This document shows, piece by piece, positions 8,022 through 8,997 of a stretch of 8,997 bases of DNA. The notes beneath the pieces were generated by a model. That model was not told the origin of the DNA, did not search any database, and saw only the letters and a list, made by a program, of their open reading frames with translations. The DNA is from Clostridia bacterium (lineage in GTDB: Bacteria > Bacillota > Clostridia > Christensenellales > Aristaeellaceae). Made by a program: the position numbers and the translations under genes. The DNA lies in NCBI GenBank assembly GCA_017469605.1, contig JAFUGB010000170.1, positions 1 to 8,997 on the forward strand. The letters are read 5' to 3'. Positions within the stretch are counted from its first letter, which is position 1. Each line of letters opens with the position of its first letter.

Positions 8022-8094
8022 AGGCGTTTCTCCTTTATGTTTTCTTTTGTACCTTCCTTACATATATATAGACGATGGAAAGGGCCTGTTTGTA

Positions 8095-8466
8095 TCACTT
8101 GCGGTTGGAATTTTTCATGGCGTCAATGATCTCCTGCATATCCTCCACCGTCAGATCGCCCGAGGACACCAGCTGGTTGATCAGCAGCGAGGCGTCACCC
8201 TTGAAAATGTGGCTCAGGAATTTGCGGGCCTGGTCGGTGGAGGCTTCGTCCTTTGTCACCGCCGGGGTATAGGTTTTGGCCGGGCTCGATTCATCCACTT
8301 TGACGGTGCCCTTTTCCTCCATGCGCTTGAGCAGCGTGATCACGGTATGCCGGGTCCAGCCGGTGCTGGGCGCCAGGGTTTTGGTGATTTCGGCCATGGT
8401 GCGGGGGGAACGGTCCCAGAGCACTTCCAGGATTTTCCATTCGGCGTCGGTGCATTGTATGGGCAT
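8095..8466 (-). CDS. BlaI/MecI/CopY-family transcriptional repressor
   Basis: A 123-residue winged-helix repressor. The family pattern is clear: DAEWKILEVLW (7-17), the recognition-helix region GWTRHTVITLLKRMEEKG (36-53) and a Y-T-P-A-V wing end (66-70). A C-terminal dimerisation region follows from about 72 to 119. In BlaI and MecI the repressor is cut by, or through, the M56 partner at an Asn-Phe bond in the C-terminal region; the apparently equivalent place here is N97-Q98, so the cut chemistry or site may differ. No metal-binding Cys-x-Cys tail of the CopY type is present, which argues against copper sensing. AGGAGG lies 8 nt before the ATG. First gene of the cluster, with two operator-like dyads in its own promoter, so probably autoregulated. 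Confidence 0.95.
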   Translation of the reverse strand: MPIQCTDAEWKILEVLWDRSPRTMAEITKTLAPSTGWTRHTVITLLKRMEEKGTVKVDESSPAKTYTPAVTKDEASTDQARKFLSHIFKGDASLLINQLVSSGDLTVEDMQEIIDAMKNSNRK

Positions 8467-8474
8467 AAGATATA

Positions 8475-8480
8475 CCTCCT
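8475..8480 (-). promoter_or_regulatory. Ribosome binding site of the repressor gene
   Basis: AGGAGG on the minus strand, a full Shine-Dalgarno core 8 nt before the ATG at 8466. It fixes the start at the first Met of MPIQCTDAEW. Confidence 0.9.
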
Positions 8481-8487
8481 GTATAGA

Positions 8488-8503
8488 GTGGACAATTGTC
8501 TAC
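8488..8503 (-). promoter_or_regulatory. Putative repressor operator O1 (at transcription start)
   Basis: The plus-strand sequence GTGGACAATTGTCTAC contains the perfect palindrome GACAATTGTC and the ACAnnTGT core. It matches O2 at 13 of 16 positions, and the two centres are 23 bp apart, close to two helical turns. It covers about +1 to +16 of the predicted transcript. Confidence 0.75.
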
Positions 8504-8509
8504 AATAAG

Positions 8510-8549
8510 AGTATACAACTGTCTACTTCATTTGTCAACAGCTTTTTTT
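8510..8549 (-). promoter_or_regulatory. Promoter of the repressor-protease cluster
   Basis: On the minus strand, TTGACA (8538-8533) and TATACT (8515-8510) are separated by exactly 17 bp, a near-perfect housekeeping-sigma promoter. A run of seven As (8549-8543, about -46 to -40) could act as a proximal UP element; it is also the loop of a short ACAGC/GCTGT dyad. The predicted transcript start is near 8503, giving a leader of about 37 nt before the repressor ATG. Confidence 0.85.
8511..8526 (-). promoter_or_regulatory. Putative repressor operator O2 (over -10 and spacer)
   Basis: The plus-strand sequence GTATACAACTGTCTAC is an imperfect dyad with the ACAnnTGT core. The BlaI/MecI/CopY family binds TACAnnTGTA-type dyads, so it is a plausible operator. 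It covers about -8 to -23, overlapping the -10 element, so a bound repressor would block RNA polymerase. Confidence 0.75.
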
Positions 8550-8590
8550 GCTGTACCGTAAAGGCGCGTTTTCGCTTGGCTTTGGAACGC

Positions 8591-8621
8591 AAAAAAACGG
8601 GGGACCAAACGGTCCTCCGTT
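8591..8621 (-). terminator. Intrinsic terminator of the zinc-ribbon gene
   Basis: On the minus strand the hairpin reads AACGG-A-GGACC, loop GTTT, GGTCC-C-CCGTT: ten pairs around one A/C mismatch, with the last two stem bases merging into a run of seven Ts. It begins 27 bp after the zinc-ribbon stop codon. The plus-strand side lacks a T run, so it acts on minus-strand transcripts. It separates the zinc-ribbon gene from the repressor promoter. Confidence 0.9.
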
Positions 8622-8647
8622 ATTGCTCTCACCTTTTAGCGGTATAA

Positions 8648-8929
8648 TTACCGGCGCATCGCGGCGAAGCACTCGCTGCAATAGATGGGGCGGTCGTTCT
8701 TGGGAATGAAAGGAACAGTGGTCTCAGCGCCGCAATTCGCACACGTGGTGGTGTAGGTCTCGCGGGGAGCGCCGGGAGCCGGACGGCTGGCCTTGCGAGC
8801 CTGACGGCAAGCTTTGCAGCGGGTGGGCTCATTCTGGAAGCCTTTTTCTGCATAGAATTCCTGTTCACCGGCGGTGAATACAAATTCAGCGCCACAATCT
8901 CTGCAGACCAGCGTTTTGTCTTCGTACAT
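8648..8929 (-). CDS. Small double zinc-ribbon protein
   Basis: A 93-residue protein with eight cysteines in four CxxC pairs: C9/C12, C38/C41, C63/C66 and C84/C87, forming two likely zinc ribbons. The first half, with LVCRDCGAEFVFTAGEQEF then EPTRCKACR, matches the common 'probable zinc-ribbon' proteins of Gram-positive bacteria. The second half has TTCANCGAET then PIYCSECF, a common CxxC ribbon in small Clostridia proteins. A Pro/Ala/Arg linker (43-58) joins them. The role is unknown; nucleic-acid or protein binding in the cytoplasm is plausible. The ATG is preceded by GGGGG at 10 nt, which can pair with the anti-Shine-Dalgarno through one G-U. It is monocistronic in this window: a strong terminator follows within 30 bp and the repressor has its own promoter. 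Confidence 0.9.
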   Translation of the reverse strand: MYEDKTLVCRDCGAEFVFTAGEQEFYAEKGFQNEPTRCKACRQARKASRPAPGAPRETYTTTCANCGAETTVPFIPKNDRPIYCSECFAAMRR

Positions 8930-8939
8930 GGTAAGGAAA

Positions 8940-8944
8940 CCCCC
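8940..8944 (-). promoter_or_regulatory. Unusual G-only ribosome binding site of the zinc-ribbon gene
   Basis: GGGGG on the minus strand, 10 nt before the ATG, replaces the usual GGAGG; it can pair with CCUCC using one G-U. No better site is present upstream of the chosen start. Confidence 0.5.
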
Positions 8945-8997
8945 AAAAAATGATAATGACGGTCGTTTCTATCCGGCAGACCAGGTCTTTGACCCCA

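Noticed and set aside
8048..8062. TGTA and TACA arms between repressor and protease genes as a third operator
   Set aside because: The arms are 7 bp apart rather than 2 and lack the ACAnnTGT core shared by the two promoter sites.
8022..8094. A separate promoter for the M56 gene at the TATATATA run
   Set aside because: No convincing -35 hexamer at 16-18 bp; cotranscription from the repressor promoter is simpler.
7302..8129. A 275-codon plus-strand open frame opposite the M56 gene
   Set aside because: His/Gln/Gly-rich shadow composition with no ribosome binding site; the opposite strand carries the clear M56 motifs.
6414..8466. A true beta-lactam resistance system
   Set aside because: No penicillin-binding sensor motifs in the M56 protein and no beta-lactamase or PBP gene in the window.
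8095..8466. CopY-type copper regulation
   Set aside because: The repressor lacks the C-terminal Cys-x-Cys metal-binding motifs, and no copper pump or chaperone is nearby.

Overview
The window is dense, GC-rich bacterial DNA with tight gene spacing, strong AGGAG-type ribosome binding sites and Sec signal peptides without outer-membrane features. Together with a BlaI/M56 regulatory pair, a PAS-rich hybrid kinase and a treble-clef-like zinc-ribbon protein, this suggests a relatively GC-rich member of the Bacillota (class Clostridia, probably a gut or other anaerobic lineage). That assignment is inference; no rRNA or marker gene is present. No tRNA, rRNA, CRISPR, IS element or phage gene was seen, and no stretch over 300 bases lacks a gene.

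Layout. Bases 1-3030 (+) hold most of a large cytosolic hybrid histidine kinase (three PAS-like domains, HisKA, HATPase, two receiver domains), probably cut at its 5' end by the window edge. It converges, with only 21 bp between stop codons, on a minus-strand gene cluster that reads from about 8503 down to 3052. In transcription order the cluster is: a BlaI/MecI/CopY-family repressor (8466-8095), an M56/BlaR1-type membrane metalloprotease (8021-6414), a secreted propeller-like protein (6403-5453), a small secreted protein (5431-4856) and a large exported protein with two C-terminal SH3-like domains (4722-3052). Upstream of the cluster lies a separate minus-strand gene for a double zinc-ribbon protein (8929-8648), closed by a clear intrinsic terminator (8591-8621).

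How the genes work together. The repressor gene has a near-consensus promoter (TTGACA, 17 bp, TATACT) with two similar dyad sites, one over the -10/spacer and one at the predicted transcription start. Both carry the ACAnnTGT core expected of BlaI/CopY-type operators. The M56 protein keeps the zinc-protease motif (HEVCH plus a downstream Glu) and the four-segment BlaR1 topology. Its outer C-terminal part looks PepSY-like rather than like the penicillin-binding sensor of BlaR1, and no beta-lactamase or PBP2a gene follows. The most attractive reading is a BlaI/BlaR1-type signalling module reassigned to another envelope signal, controlling (at least in part) a set of uncharacterised exported proteins. 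One of those proteins seems to carry a module resembling the sensor's outer domain.

A further point is a well-formed plus-strand intrinsic terminator (3253-3288) buried in the coding sequence of the convergent SH3-domain gene. It is well placed to end the kinase transcript.
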